A DNA stretch of 64,000 nucleotides. Origin: Chryseobacterium mulctrae (GTDB lineage Bacteria; Bacteroidota; Bacteroidia; Flavobacteriales; Weeksellaceae). The stretch is taken from the NCBI RefSeq assembly GCF_006175945.1, contig NZ_VAJL01000001.1, positions 3,729,001 through 3,793,000 on the forward strand, written 5' to 3'. The position numbers and the translations under genes were made by a program. The notes under the pieces were generated by a model that saw only the letters and a program-made list of their open reading frames with translations, was not told the DNA's origin and ran no database searches. Positions 26,205 through 35,860 of the stretch are shown piece by piece. Within the stretch, counting starts at the first letter, position 1. Each line of letters starts with the position of its first letter.

Positions 26205-26284
26205 CGTATTGCTTTTCCCTACGTCGGTGTAAGCCGTATCAGGTTCAAAGGGACTCTCTCAATTCTTTTCAGAATACCCCTAAA
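26205..26284 (-). promoter_or_regulatory. TPP riboswitch (THI element)
   Basis: Read on the minus strand, the element begins with GGGGTATTCTG, has the CTGA/GAGA turn (TTGAGAGAGTCCC), and then the hallmark CCCTTTGAACCTGATACGG followed by TTACACCGACGTAGGGAAAA. This is the full TPP aptamer with both P2/P3 and P4/P5 arms. It lies about 70 nt before thiM and should repress translation or transcription when TPP is abundant. Confidence 0.97.
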
Positions 26285-26291
26285 GCGTACA

Positions 26292-26299
26292 CAAAAGTA
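26292..26299 (-). promoter_or_regulatory. -7 element of the thi operon
   Basis: TACTTTTG on the minus strand ends 8 nt before the riboswitch, so the transcript would start essentially at the aptamer. No good -33 TTG at 19 nt; a TTG sits 22 nt upstream in the overlapping dispersed repeat. Confidence 0.5.
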
Positions 26300-26316
26300 T
26301 TGAAAAATATTTCTTT

Positions 26317-26340
26317 AACTGCAAAAGCGACAAAAGATTT
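26317..26340. repeat. GCAAAAG dispersed repeat copy
   Basis: AACTGCAAAAGCGACAAAAG at the upstream edge of the thi promoter, related to the copies at 23061, 23176, 55202 and 60032. Confidence 0.5.
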
Positions 26341-26438
26341 TATGATGGTATTAAATTATCTAAAAGTTAGTAAAACAAGTATTAAATGAAAATTTTAGAT
26401 TTTATAAACCTTGAATTTCTTTTTTTCAATAAAAACAA

Positions 26439-26472
26439 AACACCCTAAAACAAGATGCTTCAGAGTGCTTTT
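26439..26472 (-). terminator. Terminator after the response regulator
   Basis: On the minus strand, stem CACTCTGAAG / TTTTAGGGTG (including G-U pairs) followed by TTTTGTTTTT. It lies about 25 bp after the response-regulator stop. Confidence 0.6.
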
Positions 26473-26494
26473 ATTTATAATAATTGATAGAATA

Positions 26495-26851
26495 TTAAGC
26501 TGTTAATTTTTCAATTTTAACAAGAACATCATCGATGTCAAATGGTTTAGAAATAAATTCATCGGCATCACAAGAATTGATTACATTTTCAGCTTTTGCA
26601 TGAGCACTGATAATCATTACAGGAATTTTTGAGGTCGCCTCGTTTTCTTTTATTTGATTGCATAAATCGGTTCCTGAACCATCGGGTAATCTTACATCCA
26701 AAATAAAAACATCCGGAACAACCGATTGATCTCTATTGTTGAAGGCTTCAACGGTTGCAAATGAACGTACGTCATAATTTTCGAATGACAGGAGCAATTG
26801 TAATGCATCTCTGATGCCTGTCTCATCTTCTACGATAAAAATTGTTTTCAT
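26495..26851 (-). CDS. Orphan single-domain response regulator
   Basis: 118 aa from ATG 26851 (the longer frame to 26911 adds a cysteine-rich, non-family leader). A stand-alone CheY-like receiver with no output domain: acidic pair in FIVEDETG, phospho-acceptor Asp in FILDVRLPDG, Thr/Ser switch in VMIISAHA, and Lys in FISKPFD. No histidine kinase gene is adjacent; the nearest kinase in the window is the bacteriophytochrome at 35.9 kb. It has its own terminator, so it is probably monocistronic. Confidence 0.9.
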   Translation of the reverse strand: MKTIFIVEDETGIRDALQLLLSFENYDVRSFATVEAFNNRDQSVVPDVFILDVRLPDGSGTDLCNQIKENEATSKIPVMIISAHAKAENVINSCDADEFISKPFDIDDVLVKIEKLTA

Positions 26852-27180
26852 ACCTCTTGCTTGGCAAAAACAAAGCCAATATTGAGATTGTGTGAAAATA
26901 TTTCGAAACAAATTAGTATCAAATCTGCATGTATAAGCTTGAAAATCTTTTCTTTTTTGAAAAAATATAGCTTAAAAGTTGGCTTTAAATAAATTATTTG
27001 CCAGTATTTCTTTTTTAAGAGATTTGAGCAGGTAACAGCAGGATAGCAGAAATTTTCGATAAGTATACTTTTATAAAAATAAAAATATGAGAAATATCAT
27101 GTCTTTCCAGATTTAACTTTTCTTACGTTTTAATTTACGAGAAAGTATAAAAGTAATAATTATTAATCACCAGTCACGAA
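26852..27180. other. Intergenic region upstream of susC
   Basis: 329 bp between the divergent response regulator and susC. AT-rich with no clear TTG/TAnnTTTG promoter and no coding frame; regulatory sites for both genes must lie here but none could be assigned. Confidence 0.4.
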
Positions 27181-30087
27181 ATGAAGAAATCTATAATAAC
27201 TCTTGGTATTTTACTAAGTACCACAAGTTTTATCTTCGCACAGGAAAAACAAACTACCAATAAGGCCACAGATAGTACAAAATCTAAAACAAAGGAGATA
27301 GAGGAAGTAGTCGTTATTGCTTATGGAACACAAAAAAAAGGAGAAGTTACCGGTTCTGTCGGAAAAGTGAATATCTCAAGTTTTAAAGATCGTCCTATTT
27401 CACGGGTTGATCAGGCATTAACCGGACAGATTGCGGGAGTTAAAACCCGTGCTACTTCAGGAAAACCGGGAGAACCATTGGAAATCAGAGTTCGTGGTTC
27501 GGCTTCGATATCGGCAAGTAATTCTCCTCTTTATGTAGTGGATGGAATGGTAGCGGATGATATGGCCAACATTTCTCCGGATGATGTGCAATCGATTGAA
27601 GTGTTAAAAGATGCCGCATCTACAGCAATGTACGGATCAAGAGGTTCTAACGGAATTGTGATTGTAACAACCAAAAAAGGAGTTTCTGGAAAGCCGTCAT
27701 TCTCATTTTCTCAGTATTATGGGGTTCAGACTATTGAAAAAAAACTGGACATTATGAACAGTGCAGAATGGATTGATTATGCAACCGAATCTATTAATAA
27801 AAGATGGGTGGCTTTATCTCCAGGAAATTCAGCTTCTGATAGTTATGCAGTGAGAGCAAATTATTTTAATCTGGCAAATACTACCGATTATAATCTGGCA
27901 AATATTACTTATATGGTAGACCCAAGATGGGGAACCGATCAGGTTGCGAATATTGATTGGCAGGATGCTTTTTATCGTCCAGCCGCAATTCAGAATTATC
28001 AGTTATCGGTAAGAGGGGGAAGTCAGAATGTAAAATATGCGATTTCGGCTGCGTATTTTGATCAGGAAGGTATGGCGCTAAATACTGGTTTTAATAGATT
28101 CAATTTAAGTGCAGTTATTGATGTCAACATTTCTGATAAATGGAAAGCGGGAATTACTTTAAGACCAAGTTATTCTCAAAGTTATGGAGCTGCAGTAGAC
28201 GGAAAAGACAATGAAGCGCATAAAATGCTATCTATGGTTCCTGTTGCAGAATTGTCAGCTGGTCTTTACACCAATTTCTGGAAAAACATAAGATACAGAT
28301 GGGCGGGCTCTACAGTAAGCCCGATTGGAACTTTAGAAAATACAACTAATGATACCAATGAGTTCAGATTGTTGTCTACGATGTATATGTCTTACGATAT
28401 TTTACCGGGTTTAAATTTTAAAATTTCGGGAGGTGCTACAAATAATTTTAATATCAATACGGGTTACATTCCAACTTTCAATTTGGTTACCAATATTCCG
28501 GGGCAGGTAAGTATTGCGAGCAGAAGAACGGTAAATTATAACCGATATTTAGGAGAGGCTTTATTAAACTATAAAAAGACTTTCGGAAGTCATAGTATCG
28601 CTGCTCTTGCCGGATATAGCGCAGAGAATTACAGAACGACTTCGCAATATAATCGTAACAAAGGTTTTGCGAATGATGATTTGAAAACATTTAATTTCAC
28701 TCAGTCTGCATCGGTATTAAACTCAGAATATACAGCTTCGGAAAGGATGCTGCTCTCATTATTTGGCCGTGTAAATTATGACTACCAAAAAAAATATATG
28801 TTATTTGCAAGTATTCGTAGAGACGGCTCTTCCAGATTTGGATGGAATAATCTTTATGGAACTTTCGCAGCATTTGGTGGTGCATGGAAAATGGATGAAG
28901 AAGAATTTTTCAAAGATAAAACATGGTTAAGCAACTTAAAACTAAGATACAGTTGGGGAGAAAACGGAAACGATAACATTGGAGATTACCGAGCTTTTGG
29001 AACATTAGCTGGAGGAAATTATTCATTTGGTGGAGGCTTATCAAACGGTTTAATACCCAATACAATTCCCAATCCGAATTTAACCTGGGAAAAAACACAG
29101 TCTTCAGATTTTGGTTTTGAATTAGGTTTATTCAACAGAATTGATTTTACAGCAGATTATTACATCAAAAAAACCAATGATCTTCTTTTGCAGCAGCCAA
29201 TTCCTTACACAACAGGCTACAATATTATGTGGAAGAATGTTGGTTCGGTTGAAAACAAAGGTTTGGAATTCGAACTAAGTACAAAAAACTTAACGGGAGC
29301 ATTTAAATGGAATACTTCGGCGAATATTGCCTTCAATAATAATAAAGTTTTACAATTGGGAAGTGATAATGCACCTATTTATACAGGTTTTAGTAGCAGT
29401 ACCAATATTATTAAAGTAGGGGAAGAGCTCAATTCATTTTATTTATATGAAGCGATTGGGGTACTTTCGACTTCAGATATTAATAATTCAGCAGTTGCCA
29501 AAACAACTGGAGCGATTGCAGGAGACGTTAAATACAGAGATTTTAATGGCGACGGTAAAATTGACGAAAATGACCGTCATATTGTCGGAAGTCCTACTCC
29601 TGATTATTATTGGGGCTTTACCAATACATTTTCTTACAAAGGTTTTGATCTTTCTGTATTTTTTCAGGGTCAGAAAGGAGGTTATAGCTATGCATTACTG
29701 GGACGAGCAATTGACCGTACCGGAATGGGAACTACAACTAACGTGATGGGGAACTGGGCAAATCGTTGGCGTTCTGATGCAGATCCGGGAGACGGAAAAA
29801 CACCAAGATTAGATGGTACTACGGGAAGCCTTTTAGATACAAGATGGTTGTATGATGCGACTTACATTCAGCTGAAAAATGTGACATTAGGATATAATTT
29901 TGAGCAGGAATTAGTAAAAAAATTAAAAATTTCTAATCTAAGAGTGTATGTCAGCTTAGAAAATGTCTGGAGAAAAGATCATTATTACGGTGGCTACAAC
30001 CCGGAATCTGTACAATCAGACGGTACCGACTACGGAGCTTATCCTAATGCAAAAGTATATATGATGGGCTTAAACTTTAACTTCTAA
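27181..30087 (+). CDS. SusC/RagA-family TonB-linked outer membrane receptor
   Basis: 968-aa TonB-dependent transporter. Signal peptide (to about residue 20, ending FAQ), TonB box EEVVVIAYGTQKKGEVTGSV, plug domain with LYVVDGMVADD and DVQSIEVLKDAASTAMYGSR, and a beta-barrel ending in MGLNFNF. The CarboxypepD-regulatory domain that usually precedes the TonB box is absent, making this a short form. It pairs with the SusD gene 11 bp downstream to import a glycan, peptide or other large substrate; no hydrolase or sensor is adjacent to reveal it. Confidence 0.96.
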   Translation: MKKSIITLGILLSTTSFIFAQEKQTTNKATDSTKSKTKEIEEVVVIAYGTQKKGEVTGSVGKVNISSFKDRPISRVDQALTGQIAGVKTRATSGKPGEPLEIRVRGSASISASNSPLYVVDGMVADDMANISPDDVQSIEVLKDAASTAMYGSRGSNGIVIVTTKKGVSGKPSFSFSQYYGVQTIEKKLDIMNSAEWIDYATESINKRWVALSPGNSASDSYAVRANYFNLANTTDYNLANITYMVDPRWGTDQVANIDWQDAFYRPAAIQNYQLSVRGGSQNVKYAISAAYFDQEGMALNTGFNRFNLSAVIDVNISDKWKAGITLRPSYSQSYGAAVDGKDNEAHKMLSMVPVAELSAGLYTNFWKNIRYRWAGSTVSPIGTLENTTNDTNEFRLLSTMYMSYDILPGLNFKISGGATNNFNINTGYIPTFNLVTNIPGQVSIASRRTVNYNRYLGEALLNYKKTFGSHSIAALAGYSAENYRTTSQYNRNKGFANDDLKTFNFTQSASVLNSEYTASERMLLSLFGRVNYDYQKKYMLFASIRRDGSSRFGWNNLYGTFAAFGGAWKMDEEEFFKDKTWLSNLKLRYSWGENGNDNIGDYRAFGTLAGGNYSFGGGLSNGLIPNTIPNPNLTWEKTQSSDFGFELGLFNRIDFTADYYIKKTNDLLLQQPIPYTTGYNIMWKNVGSVENKGLEFELSTKNLTGAFKWNTSANIAFNNNKVLQLGSDNAPIYTGFSSSTNIIKVGEELNSFYLYEAIGVLSTSDINNSAVAKTTGAIAGDVKYRDFNGDGKIDENDRHIVGSPTPDYYWGFTNTFSYKGFDLSVFFQGQKGGYSYALLGRAIDRTGMGTTTNVMGNWANRWRSDADPGDGKTPRLDGTTGSLLDTRWLYDATYIQLKNVTLGYNFEQELVKKLKISNLRVYVSLENVWRKDHYYGGYNPESVQSDGTDYGAYPNAKVYMMGLNFNF

Positions 30088-30098
30088 ATTCTTAAAAA

Positions 30099-31631
30099 AT
30101 GAAAATCAATTATAAAAAAAATATGTCTTTCTTAAATATGAAATCTCTCACAAAAGCATTGGTATGTGGAACAATGATGTTGGGAATGCTGAGTTGTGAA
30201 GACGATTTAAGACTCGAGCCAGAAAATAATATTACCCAAAACTCTTTTTATACCACAGAATTACAGATTCAGCAGGCGTTGTCTGGAGTATATTCTGCGA
30301 TGATAAATTCCTCATCAAGAGGTGGCTATGATGTTAATTTTTATTTATTGGCATCAGAAGTTCGTTCTAATAATTTTAATGCAATTTCCCAAAACGGAAA
30401 CAGAGATTATTACGCCATCAATCGTTTTCAGGATACTTCTTCTACAGAAGAAATGGAAATTCTTTGGGAAGATGCTTATCAGCAAATTTCTTACGCCAAT
30501 ATGCTTTTATCAAGAATTGACGCAGTACCTTTTGCAGTTGCGGCAACAAAGGAACAGTATCGATCTGAAGCCCGTTTTTTAAGAGCCTATGCTTATTTTG
30601 AGTTGATGCGAAGTTTCGGAAAAGTTCCTTTAATCGATCATCCTGTAAGTCCGGAAGAAGCTGCCACAATTCAAAGAACAGATTTGGCAACGCTTTATAA
30701 TTTCATTACTTCAGAGATTGAGTCATCTATTGGAGGTTTAAAAAATACCTACGATAATGCAAACAAAGGAAGAATAACAAAGTCAGCGGCTCATGCCATG
30801 TTAGGAAGAATTTATCTTACCGGGTCTGGTTATCCGCTCAATAATGGAGCGTATGTTGCCAAAGCAAAAGACCATTTATTTACTGTTATTCAGGGAGAAG
30901 GTCAGTTTGTCACCTTTGCGCCTAATTACGCAGATTTATTTAAAAGTGCGAATGATAATAAATACCATATTTTCGAAATTCAACATATCAGTGGCGGTTT
31001 GTCGCAAGGTTCTTATTTACCAAGTTATGTTTCACCAAATTTTGGAGTGACTGATCCTTTCTACAATCCGCAAGGAAGTTTGTTTAGTTCTGCGGAATTA
31101 GGTGTTTCACAATCATTGATTGATACCTATGAACCAGGAGATTTGAGACTTCCGTTAACAATTAAAACCAGCTTCATTGCGCAAAATGGTCAACCGGATC
31201 AGGCTAAATTTTTTGTAAAATTCCGTGAAAAAGGAATCGTTCTAACTAATCGTTACGACTGGCCGATTAATTTCCCGATTATACGTTATGCAGACGTTCT
31301 TTTGATGTATGCGGAAATTTTAAATAGTCAGGGAAATACAGCTGCTGCAGTTCCATATTTAAACAAAATTCGTCAGAGAGCAGGTCTTACAGCGGTTTCC
31401 ACCTCTATTTCTGCGAATGATTTCACGACGGCACTTCGTAAAGAAAGAAGAGTAGAATTTGCGGGTGAAGGTGTTTATTGGCATGATTTGGTTCGTTGGA
31501 ATACGGCTGTAAATGTTATCAATCAAGCTGCAGCAAGTCTTAATTACAACTTTACGATTACGACTAACGATTATCTGTATCAGATTCCTTTATCTCAAAT
31601 TCAGGTTGCGGGATATGAACAGAATCCTTAA
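30099..31631 (+). CDS. SusD/RagB-family surface lipoprotein
   Basis: 510-aa substrate-binding lipoprotein that caps the SusC barrel. Lipobox LGMLSC puts the lipidated Cys at residue 33 if ATG 30099 is used; ATG 30138 gives a more usual signal-peptide length and may be the true start. Helical TPR-like core with EARFLRAYAYFELMRSFGKV, SAAHAMLGRIYL, and the C-terminal ALRKERRVEFAGEGVYWHDL and IPLSQIQVAGYEQNP typical of SusD. Immediately follows susC. Confidence 0.95.
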   Translation: MKINYKKNMSFLNMKSLTKALVCGTMMLGMLSCEDDLRLEPENNITQNSFYTTELQIQQALSGVYSAMINSSSRGGYDVNFYLLASEVRSNNFNAISQNGNRDYYAINRFQDTSSTEEMEILWEDAYQQISYANMLLSRIDAVPFAVAATKEQYRSEARFLRAYAYFELMRSFGKVPLIDHPVSPEEAATIQRTDLATLYNFITSEIESSIGGLKNTYDNANKGRITKSAAHAMLGRIYLTGSGYPLNNGAYVAKAKDHLFTVIQGEGQFVTFAPNYADLFKSANDNKYHIFEIQHISGGLSQGSYLPSYVSPNFGVTDPFYNPQGSLFSSAELGVSQSLIDTYEPGDLRLPLTIKTSFIAQNGQPDQAKFFVKFREKGIVLTNRYDWPINFPIIRYADVLLMYAEILNSQGNTAAAVPYLNKIRQRAGLTAVSTSISANDFTTALRKERRVEFAGEGVYWHDLVRWNTAVNVINQAAASLNYNFTITTNDYLYQIPLSQIQVAGYEQNP

Positions 31632-31639
31632 TTTTTTTT

Positions 31640-31681
31640 AAAGTTGATTGATATTTCTGGAAATGAATGTCAATCAACTTT
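31640..31681 (+). terminator. Hairpin after susD
   Basis: 12-bp perfect stem AAAGTTGATTGA / TCAATCAACTTT, loop about 18 nt, 9 bp after susD. Confidence 0.5.
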
Positions 31682-31697
31682 ATCTTCATAAAAATAG

Positions 31698-31732
31698 AAA
31701 ATCCCGAAGCAAATTTGCCCCGGGATTTTTCG
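31698..31732. terminator. Bidirectional terminator between susD and the 132-aa gene
   Basis: AAAATCCCG ... CGGGATTTTT with a 14-nt loop, flanked by A- and T-runs; serves the convergent genes. Confidence 0.75.
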
Positions 31733-31748
31733 TTATATATAATTTGAT

Positions 31749-32147
31749 TTAGTGTCTTTTAAATAAGATTTCGTCCATTTTTGACTGCTTTACATAAATC
31801 TTCTGAAAACTTACCGGCATATATTGATATAACATATTCCATTGGTGAGTGTCGGTTTGTTTTTTAAAACTTCTGAAAGATCTTACAAAAAGATTCTCAA
31901 TAATCTGTTTTACGTTTTGTGTTCCGTTTCTGTACAACCAGTCCATCATTTTGATGTTGTGGTTCACAATGTTGATCTTTGATTCCTGTAAAAGGTTTTT
32001 TAGGTGATCTACCGTTGTCTGAATAATTCCTGCAAAATTATCTTGTGCTGAAAGTTGCACGATTTCCTTTTGTAACGAAGGATAGAATACTTTTAAATGT
32101 TCAATTGCCCCATTTTCATTAATTACTTTCTTCTCAATATTTTTCAT
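31749..32147 (-). CDS. Hypothetical protein, 132 aa
   Basis: No family recognised. All-helical composition, no signal peptide or membrane helix, several aromatic residues near the C-terminus (HQWNMLYQYMPVSFQKIYVK). Convergent with susD across a shared terminator, monocistronic, with a long AT-rich upstream region. Coding status is supported by length, codon use and the flanking terminator. Confidence 0.7.
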   Translation of the reverse strand: MKNIEKKVINENGAIEHLKVFYPSLQKEIVQLSAQDNFAGIIQTTVDHLKNLLQESKINIVNHNIKMMDWLYRNGTQNVKQIIENLFVRSFRSFKKQTDTHQWNMLYQYMPVSFQKIYVKQSKMDEILFKRH

Positions 32148-32861
32148 TTTAAATATTTTTCAAAACATTCTTGTATTAGCTAAAAGTGTACCAATTTCTC
32201 GATCGAAATGTTAAAAAATTGCTCTTCATGTTAATTTTGTTTTAATTCCAAAGCTTTTGGTAAGTCTTTTATTAATAGTTGTTTTGATGGAATTTTATTT
32301 CTTTGTTTAGTGATTAAATATATAATGAATTGATTTTTAATACAATTAATTGAGATTGGTTTTTATTGTTTTAAAATGAAACATTTAAATTTTGTAATGA
32401 AAAGAAATTGTAGTTTTAGAGAAATAACTTTTTCTTCAACATTTCTAAAATTATTAGCGAGTCATTTAAAATAGTTGGATCAATTTCAAACTGTTGTAAT
32501 AACAGTTGCTTAATTAAAAATAAGATGAGGTGGTAAATAAATTTTTGATTAAAATTTTTCATATTATGAATTTTATTTAACCAAAATTCTTGAGGTTTGA
32601 GCTTCTGAAAAAGGACAAGAAAATGTTGAAGAATTACATGGAAATAGTGATTTTATGAGAATGAAAATCGATTATTTTATTATTTTAATTTAAAAATTAC
32701 TTTTTTTCAAAAAAATGTTGTCGATTTTTGCATTTTTATTCCCATTTTGTGAAAATTATTTTTTGTCGTTTAAAGAATAAAATTTCTAAACTTAAAAAGA
32801 AAAGCAATTAGTCGATTTTAATTTACAGAATAAATATATTTGCAATCCATAAAAATCAGAG
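32148..32861. other. 714-bp AT-rich intergenic region
   Basis: Divergent promoter region. Very AT-rich with homopolymer runs. Only short frames occur, such as 25 codons from ATG 32397, without support. The plus-strand promoter of the nucleoid-associated gene is visible at its right end; nothing else convincing was seen. Confidence 0.5.
32835..32842 (+). promoter_or_regulatory. -7 element of the nucleoid-associated protein gene
   Basis: TATATTTG followed by CA, 20 nt before the ATG; typical of this group. The -33 region is poor (TTAG rather than TTG). Confidence 0.5.
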
Positions 32862-33896
32862 ATGTTTACAAAAATTGTAGTCCACAGAGTCGGAAATAAA
32901 ATCAACGGAGAATCACTTATACTTTCACAGGAAGAGCTTCAATTGGATGAAGGCACGGTAGAAATGCTTGAAAATTACTTTTTAGGTTCTTTTAAAACAG
33001 AAGAAACCTACCAATTTTACAGCGATTCTTATTTGGTAAACAATCCGGTTTTCAGTTCGGTATCTGAAATTTTTGACGATAAAGCGAAGTTTCTTTGGGA
33101 AGCAGAAAATATTGCAAAACATCTTTTCGAAGCTGCAGAAAACCCAAGAGTTCAGGGCGGAGAATTATTCATCGTATTCTTTGAAGACGAAAGAGAAAGT
33201 GACGAAAGAGTAGATAAAATAGGGATTTTTAAAACCGAAAAAAGAGATTCTTTCTTAAAGATTTTCCCTAAAAATGGCAGCACCCTGAGCGAAGTCGAAG
33301 GGTTTGAAATTGAAAAAGATCAGGGAATCAGCCTTTCAAAAATCGATAAAGCTGCTTTAATCTATAATAACAATAAAGAAAGTGGATATGTACTTTCCGT
33401 GGTTGACAACAACAAAAACGGAGATATGTATTACTGGTTTGAAGATTTCTTAAAGGTAAAACAGCGTGACGATGAATATTTTCACACGCAGGAAGCTTTG
33501 ATGGTTTACAAAGATTATATCACCAAACAGCTTCCTCAGGAATTTGAAGTTTCAAGAGCAGATCAGGCTGATTTTCTGAACCAGTCTATTAATTTCTTTA
33601 AAGAAAAAGAAGAGTTTAAATTAGATGAATTTGCTGCAGAAGTTTTGAAAGACGAACATGTAATTGAAAGTTTTAATAATTATAAAACCGATTACGAACA
33701 GGAAATGCAGATCAATATTGCTGAAGAATTCCCGATAAGTGAAGCGGCAGTGAAAAAAACTCAGCGACATTTCAAAAGTATTATTAAATTAGATAAAAAT
33801 TTCCATATTTACATTCATGGTGATCGAAAAATGCTTGAGCAAGGGCAGGATGAGAAAGGGAAATTTTATATGCTTTATTTTGATAAAGAAGTATAG
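32862..33896 (+). CDS. Nucleoid-associated protein (NdpA/YejK family)
   Basis: 344 aa, cytoplasmic, related to the 37-kDa nucleoid-associated protein of Escherichia coli. Recognised by the N-terminal IVVHRVGNKINGESLILSQE, LFIVFFEDER, a central EKDQGISLSKIDKAALIYN, and FKLDEFAAEVL. Residues around 139-149 (NGSTLSEVEGF) are encoded by a palindromic dispersed repeat and look like an in-frame insertion. Monocistronic or followed 31 bp later by the RDD gene. Confidence 0.88.
   Translation: MFTKIVVHRVGNKINGESLILSQEELQLDEGTVEMLENYFLGSFKTEETYQFYSDSYLVNNPVFSSVSEIFDDKAKFLWEAENIAKHLFEAAENPRVQGGELFIVFFEDERESDERVDKIGIFKTEKRDSFLKIFPKNGSTLSEVEGFEIEKDQGISLSKIDKAALIYNNNKESGYVLSVVDNNKNGDMYYWFEDFLKVKQRDDEYFHTQEALMVYKDYITKQLPQEFEVSRADQADFLNQSINFFKEKEEFKLDEFAAEVLKDEHVIESFNNYKTDYEQEMQINIAEEFPISEAAVKKTQRHFKSIIKLDKNFHIYIHGDRKMLEQGQDEKGKFYMLYFDKEV
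33281..33304. repeat. Palindromic REP-like repeat inside a coding gene
   Basis: CACCCTGAGCGAAGTCGAAG followed by GGT, with arms ACCCT and AGGGT. This is a well-known intergenic palindrome of Bacteroidota and cyanobacterial genomes, here translated as STLSEVEGF within the nucleoid-associated protein. Confidence 0.8.
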
Positions 33897-33927
33897 AGAT
33901 TAGTTTAAAATAAATTTCGATCATTTT

Positions 33928-35655
33928 ATGGAAAAAAACTACAGATTTATTGCCATCAGTTCGCTGGCAATATCCCTCATTGGTATTTTAAGTTGCTTTT
34001 ATTCGTTTTACAGGGTATGGAATGGGGCATCGCAGTTTAATACAATTCCTGAAATTTTTCGAATTTTATTTTCATTCAGTACTTTAAATCTAGATTTCAC
34101 CAATCGATTTGAGCATCTTGATATTTGGAATTTTGTCTTTTATCTTTTGCTGTTCATTGGTTCGTTGCAGTTCATCAAAACTAAAGGGAAAGAAACCCGC
34201 TTCATTGGTTTTGTATTTTCTGTGATTTTTTTTAATGCTATTATTGTGCTTTTACAAAGTACATTTTATAAATCTTTCCTTACAAAATGGCAGGATGTAA
34301 CGTCTCTTCAAATATTTTCTATAATCATCGGTTATCTTGCTTTAATGGGTGTTTTGTATGTAAGTTATCGAGTTTTAAAACTGATTAAAAGCGAAAAAGA
34401 AATAGACGTAATAATAACTGAGAACAAAACGATCGTTACAGATACCGGAAAGTGGCAACGTTTTTTTCATTGGGTTGTCGACTTGGCGGTGATGTCGTTA
34501 GTTGTGATTCCTGTGATTATAAGTTTAGGATATTGGCTTGCAGATTCTGGTATTTTAGACGGAAATGAAACGCTTCAAAAGTTTTTTAGAGGAAGATGGT
34601 CTTTGTACACTATTATTTTCGTACTCATTCTTATTTATTACCCGATTTCAGAGATTCTTTTTGGGTCATCACCCGGAAAGTTTTTAACGGAATCCAGAGT
34701 TGTTAATTCAAAAGCAGAATCTCCCAGTTCTTCTACGATATTTTTGAGAACTTTATGCAGAAATATTCCTTTTGATGCGCTGTCTTTTTTCTCAAAAAGA
34801 GGATGGCACGATTCGCTTTCTGAAACGTATGTGGTGAAAGAGAAAAGAACCGGTTTTAAAACCAATAAACTGCTTTGGATTTTACCAGTTTTAGCAATTT
34901 ATCTTTTGGTAATGTATTTCGGAAAACGATTTTATACTGAATACAAAGCCAATATTGAATTTAATAATACGATGTCTGAAAAATTAAACTTTTTGGAATC
35001 TGAAATTAAAAATCCAAACACCAATCAGTTTTTTGTAGTGAATGATATTGATTATTACGGAAACATAAAGAATTACGGTTTTAAAATCGAGAAAATTGAA
35101 GGCAGCAAAATAACAATCAAAAGAATTATTGGCGAATCTCTGTCTGAATCTAGCTTTGCTCAGGCAAAATATCTTTATGAGCAACAGAAAGATACCGCAA
35201 AAACATTTGTCATCAGAAAATATGATTTGGTCAATATTTTTCCGAATAATCAGGAAGAGCTTTACCGTCCTGTAAAAACATTAGAATTTTTCGAACCAGG
35301 AATTCGCTACGGAATTGAAAATGTTTACCATTTTAATGCACCTTATTTAGAAGTATCCATTGGTCAAGACAGCAAAGATTACAGTAATCATAATGCATCT
35401 GTTTATTTTCAGAATCTTGGCGGAAGCGGAACGATACTCAATATAAAAAACATCAATAATGATATTAAATGGAATGCCTCTTTTCCGTTAAAAATAATGA
35501 ATGATGTGCAGTCTCCAACAATTGTTATGGTAGAAAATTTTAAACTAAGTGAAAGAAATATTTCACAAATTGAGATTCTAGATTCTTTAAAACAAAAACA
35601 TACATTTCTTTTGAAAACCAATGGTTTGCAGGCAGAGGTAACGGAACAGAAATAA
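33928..35655 (+). CDS. RDD family membrane protein
   Basis: 575 aa. Four hydrophobic helices at the N-terminus, then an RDD domain (about residues 170-315) with WQRFFHWVVDLAVMSLVVIP, YYPISEILFGSSPGKFLTES and RTLCRNIPFDALSFF. A further helix (LLWILPVLAIYLLVMYFGK) precedes a periplasmic or extracytoplasmic C-terminal region of about 240 residues of unknown fold. RDD proteins are often ion exchangers or transporters; the role is not assignable here. Confidence 0.82.
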   Translation: MEKNYRFIAISSLAISLIGILSCFYSFYRVWNGASQFNTIPEIFRILFSFSTLNLDFTNRFEHLDIWNFVFYLLLFIGSLQFIKTKGKETRFIGFVFSVIFFNAIIVLLQSTFYKSFLTKWQDVTSLQIFSIIIGYLALMGVLYVSYRVLKLIKSEKEIDVIITENKTIVTDTGKWQRFFHWVVDLAVMSLVVIPVIISLGYWLADSGILDGNETLQKFFRGRWSLYTIIFVLILIYYPISEILFGSSPGKFLTESRVVNSKAESPSSSTIFLRTLCRNIPFDALSFFSKRGWHDSLSETYVVKEKRTGFKTNKLLWILPVLAIYLLVMYFGKRFYTEYKANIEFNNTMSEKLNFLESEIKNPNTNQFFVVNDIDYYGNIKNYGFKIEKIEGSKITIKRIIGESLSESSFAQAKYLYEQQKDTAKTFVIRKYDLVNIFPNNQEELYRPVKTLEFFEPGIRYGIENVYHFNAPYLEVSIGQDSKDYSNHNASVYFQNLGGSGTILNIKNINNDIKWNASFPLKIMNDVQSPTIVMVENFKLSERNISQIEILDSLKQKHTFLLKTNGLQAEVTEQK

Positions 35656-35813
35656 ATTGTAAAAATATAATTACTTGCCTGAAATGTTAAGTAATATGTT
35701 AAGGATTATTAATTATGAGGTGATTATAGTTGAATTATTTAGCTATTTGTTTTAATAAATCATAATTATTGTTAATTATCGTTATGGATTTTGTGTTAAG
35801 TACCACGCGAGCG

Positions 35814-35843
35814 TTGTTTTGGGGAATTATTTAACTATCTTTG
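35814..35843 (+). promoter_or_regulatory. Promoter of the bphP-bphO operon
   Basis: TTG at 35814-35816, 19-nt spacer, TATCTTTG at 35836-35843. Being 17 nt before ATG 35861, it rules out the longer frame beginning at 35819. Confidence 0.7.
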
Positions 35844-35860
35844 ATCTTTATTATCATACT

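Noticed and set aside
32397..32474. 25-codon frame in the 714-bp gap
   Set aside because: Composition equals the AT-rich background and no promoter or conserved feature supports it.
35819..35860. Longer start of the bacteriophytochrome gene
   Set aside because: The -7 box TATCTTTG lies inside this stretch, and the family sequence begins at ATG 35861.
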